Origin: a bacterium
GTDB lineage: Bacteria > SM23-81 > DAOVCL01
Direction: 5' to 3'
Assembly (NCBI GenBank): GCA_029932675.1
Contig: JAOZPP010000046.1
Location: 1-7,591 of the forward strand
DNA length: 7,591 nt
The notes under the pieces were generated by a model. It made no database searches. It was not told where the DNA came from and saw only the letters and a program-made list of their open reading frames with translations. This document shows positions 6,079 through 7,591 of this stretch, one piece after another (the stretch's first letter is position 1; the number at the start of each line of letters is the position of its first letter). The translations under genes were made by a program, and so were the position numbers.

Positions 6079-7443
6079 ATGCCAATTAGTTATCAGTTGT
6101 TTGGCCAGGGTTTAAATAGGCTAAGTTTGGCTGTTTTGGGCGCTGGTTTTGTGGTGGTGTTTTTCCTTTTGGGACAGCCAAATGTCTCCAGGGCTGAGGG
6201 AGTCTGGGGTCCACAGCTACATTGGCCCCAAAGGTTACTTGGGGTCAGTTTCAGTGACACAAACAATGGCTGGGTAGTGGGGGACTCTGGGACTATTTTG
6301 CATACAAAGGATGGTGGGTTGAGCTGGGTTGAGCAGCTAAGTGGCACAGATGTTTCCCTGACCGCGGTCTGTTTTGTGGATTCTCTCAATGGATGGGTAG
6401 TGGGGGGTAGGGGAACCATTCTGCACACAAGCGATGGGGGAGATGAGTGGGTATTTCAAGATGGGGAGACGAATCTCTGGTTAGGGGATGTGGCCTTTGT
6501 GGATACGCTTTTGGGATGGGCTGTAGGGGATTCTGGGCTGATCCTTCATACCACCGACGGTGGCAGCAGTTGGTATCGCCAGAGATATGCAGATAAGCCG
6601 CTCTACACGGTCTTCTTCCTCGATTCCAAATGGGGTTGGGCGGGAGGAACTGGCCCTACATATGGTGGGGCAACAATCTTATACACCGAAGATGGTGGAA
6701 GAGGGTGGTATGAGGGAGAAGCCAATTTGCCTCTTTGCTATGGGATATACTTTGTTGATTCACTCAATGGTTGGGCAGTGGGGTGTAGTATGCCTCCCCA
6801 ACCGCCTCCCTGGTTGAGGCCGATAATTCATACCAGAAACGGAGGGGTGACCTGGTGTGATCAGGAGTATGAGGGCCACGCTATATATGACATCTTTATG
6901 GCTGATTTGTATAATGGTTGGGCAACAGGATGCTACTGTATCTTTCACACCAGCAATGGAGGTTACACCTGGGAGGGCTACTACGGTCCTGGCTTGTGGT
7001 GTTTGGGAAAACTTTCTTTCCCGGATCCTGATCATGGCTGGGTGGTGGCTACCTGGGCTTCATTTCCCATTGATTATATGGGGGCGGTTTTCTCCTATCG
7101 TAATAGCTCTGGTATAGAGGAGAGGGATTCCGAGCATAGAGGGGGTGAGAGTTTTGCCCTTCAGCAAAACTATCCTAATCCGTTTAACTCAAATACAGCT
7201 ATCAGCTATCAGTTATCAGCTATCAGGCCGCACCGCACCACCCTGAGAATCTATAACGTCTTGGGGCGAGAGGTTAGAACGCTGGTGAATGAACCACAGA
7301 AAAGAGGGTACTATAAGGTGATCTGGGATGGGAGGGATAACCGGGGGAAGGAGGTGAGCTCAGGGGTGTATTTCTGTAGGTTAGAGGTGATAGGTGGTGG
7401 GTTAAGGGAAACAAAGACGAGGAAGCTGATAGTACTGAGGTAA
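6079..7443 (+). CDS. Secreted Ycf48/BNR-like beta-propeller with type IX sorting-type C-terminal domain
   Basis: This 454-residue protein is predicted to be exported. Residues 1-39 look like a signal peptide (hydrophobic SLAVLGAGFVVVFFLLG, probable cleavage after SRA at 37-39). Residues about 53-340 form seven repeats of the type GWVVGDSGTILHTKDGGLSW, with Asp-boxes at 76, 117, 158, 203, 252 and 291. The seventh repeat is degenerate. This fits a seven-bladed propeller of the Ycf48/BNR type. Residues about 358-454 (FALQQNYPNPFN, IYNVLGREVRTLVN, WDGRD, SSGVYFCRL, KLIVLR) resemble the FlgD-like or type IX (Por) sorting domain that takes proteins across the outer membrane. Eight cysteines are present, seven in the propeller, including a CxC at 285-287. 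The ATG at 6079 has no good Shine-Dalgarno; TTG at 6097 aligns with the start of the next gene and is an alternative. The ligand or function is unknown. Confidence 0.88.
   Translation: MPISYQLFGQGLNRLSLAVLGAGFVVVFFLLGQPNVSRAEGVWGPQLHWPQRLLGVSFSDTNNGWVVGDSGTILHTKDGGLSWVEQLSGTDVSLTAVCFVDSLNGWVVGGRGTILHTSDGGDEWVFQDGETNLWLGDVAFVDTLLGWAVGDSGLILHTTDGGSSWYRQRYADKPLYTVFFLDSKWGWAGGTGPTYGGATILYTEDGGRGWYEGEANLPLCYGIYFVDSLNGWAVGCSMPPQPPPWLRPIIHTRNGGVTWCDQEYEGHAIYDIFMADLYNGWATGCYCIFHTSNGGYTWEGYYGPGLWCLGKLSFPDPDHGWVVATWASFPIDYMGAVFSYRNSSGIEERDSEHRGGESFALQQNYPNPFNSNTAISYQLSAIRPHRTTLRIYNVLGREVRTLVNEPQKRGYYKVIWDGRDNRGKEVSSGVYFCRLEVIGGGLRETKTRKLIVLR
6106..6201 (+). repeat. 96-bp direct repeat, copy A (signal-peptide region)
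   Basis: This segment of the first propeller gene is matched by 7496-7591 at a constant offset of 1390 bases. I count six differences over 96 bases, all in the first 40. From 6146 to 6201 the two copies are identical. It encodes the hydrophobic core and cleavage region of the signal peptide. The true length is unknown because copy B runs to the window end. Confidence 0.92.
6235..7098 (+). repeat. Seven degenerate propeller-blade repeats
   Basis: Within the propeller gene, units of about 33-46 codons repeat the pattern hydrophobic-x-x-V-x-F-x-D-x-x-x-GW-x-VG, then ILHT-x-DGG-x-x-W. The first three are closest to one another (GTILHTKDGG, GTILHTSDGG, GLILHTTDGG). Blade 4 has an inserted GPTYGG stretch, blade 5 a proline-rich loop (MPPQPPPWLRP), and blade 7 has lost its Asp-box. 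The repeat is a protein-level one; DNA identity between blades is modest. Confidence 0.8.
7195..7228. repeat. Heptad repeat (ATCAGCT)n inside the sorting domain
   Basis: From 7201 the heptads ATCAGCT, ATCAGTT and ATCAGCT run without a gap, flanked by partial units ACAGCT (7195-7200) and ATCAGGC (7222-7228). They stay in frame and encode AISYQLSAIR, so part of a conserved strand of the C-terminal domain is written in the repeat. Two more heptads of the same family, ATTAGTT and ATCAGTT, occupy 6085-6098 at the 5' end of the same gene and also encode ISYQL. Confidence 0.8.
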
Positions 7444-7486
7444 AAAAACTCAAAAATTTCAATCTCCTTAAAGGGAAGGATACCTG

Positions 7487-7591
7487 ATGTTTCGACAGGA
7501 TTTAAATAGGCCAAGTTTGGCTGTTTGGTGTGCTGTTTTTGTGGTGGTGTTTTTCCTTTTGGGACAGCCAAATGTCTCCAGGGCTGAGGGA
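7487..7591 (+). CDS. Second secreted protein, paralogous signal peptide (partial)
   Basis: An ATG at 7487, behind the purine-rich AAGGGAAGGA at 7471-7480, opens a frame that stays open to the window end (35 codons). It reads MFRQDLNRPSLAVWCAVFVV and continues VFFLLGQPNVSRAEG, nearly the same signal peptide as the preceding gene, with the same SRA|E cleavage site. The gap to the preceding stop is 43 bases with no terminator, so the two are probably co-transcribed. A propeller plus sorting domain like its neighbour is a reasonable expectation, but the mature part is outside the window and cannot be seen. Confidence 0.82.
   Translation, partial: MFRQDLNRPSLAVWCAVFVVVFFLLGQPNVSRAEG
7496..7591 (+). 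repeat. 96-bp direct repeat, copy B
   Basis: This is the partner of 6106-6201. Bases 7536-7591 are identical to 6146-6201, and the earlier 40 bases carry six substitutions and no indel. Identity continues right up to the window edge, so the duplication may extend further. Confidence 0.92.

Noticed and set aside
7195-7228. CRISPR array
   Set aside because: The units are seven-base tandem repeats without spacers, and they lie inside a coding region.
6079-7443. Photosystem II assembly factor Ycf48 in the strict sense
   Set aside because: The propeller repeats are of that type, but the sorting domain and context do not suggest a photosynthetic organism. Only the fold is claimed.
5946-7591. Insertion sequence or transposon carrying the propeller genes
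   Set aside because: No transposase, terminal inverted repeats or target duplication can be seen in the window.

Overview
The window carries the ribosomal-protein S10 cluster of a bacterium, read entirely on the + strand. It opens with the last codons of a tuf gene (EF-Tu). Thirteen ribosomal-protein genes follow in classical order: rpsJ, rplC, rplD, rplW, rplB, rpsS, rplV, rpsC, rplP, rpmC, rpsQ, rplN, rplX. All look full length and intact. Most junctions are very tight, with ATGA or GTGA stop/start overlaps at rplC-rplD, rplD-rplW, rplV's start, rplP-rpmC and rplN-rplX. rpsJ, rplW and rpsC use non-ATG starts (TTG, GTG, TTG), each behind a good Shine-Dalgarno sequence.

Three spacers break the tight packing: 158 bp between rplW and rplB (AT-rich), 102 bp between rplV and rpsC (short repeats and a hairpin), and 60 bp between rpsC and rplP (a perfect 10-bp stem whose loop holds the rpsC stop codon).

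After rplX the usual next gene would be rplE (L5), leading into the spc genes. Instead there is a 133-bp spacer with palindromes and a TATAAT hexamer, then a gene for a secreted protein of 454 residues. It has a signal peptide, a seven-bladed Ycf48/BNR-like beta-propeller with six Asp-boxes, and a C-terminal domain resembling type IX secretion (Por) sorting domains. A second gene starts 43 bp later and runs off the window. Its first 35 codons encode nearly the same signal peptide, and the last 56 bp of the shared segment are identical to the first gene. This points to a tandem pair, or a longer array, of exported propeller-type proteins beside or inside the ribosomal cluster.

The organism is most likely a member of the FCB superphylum or a neighbouring candidate phylum. 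The basis is the sorting-type C-terminal domain, the (ATCAGCT)n heptads inside it, L2 with DHPLGGGEG rather than DHPHGGGEG, and an L24 with a four-cysteine zinc-ribbon-like tail. The species cannot be named from this window. No tRNA, rRNA, CRISPR array, transposase or convincing rho-independent terminator was seen.
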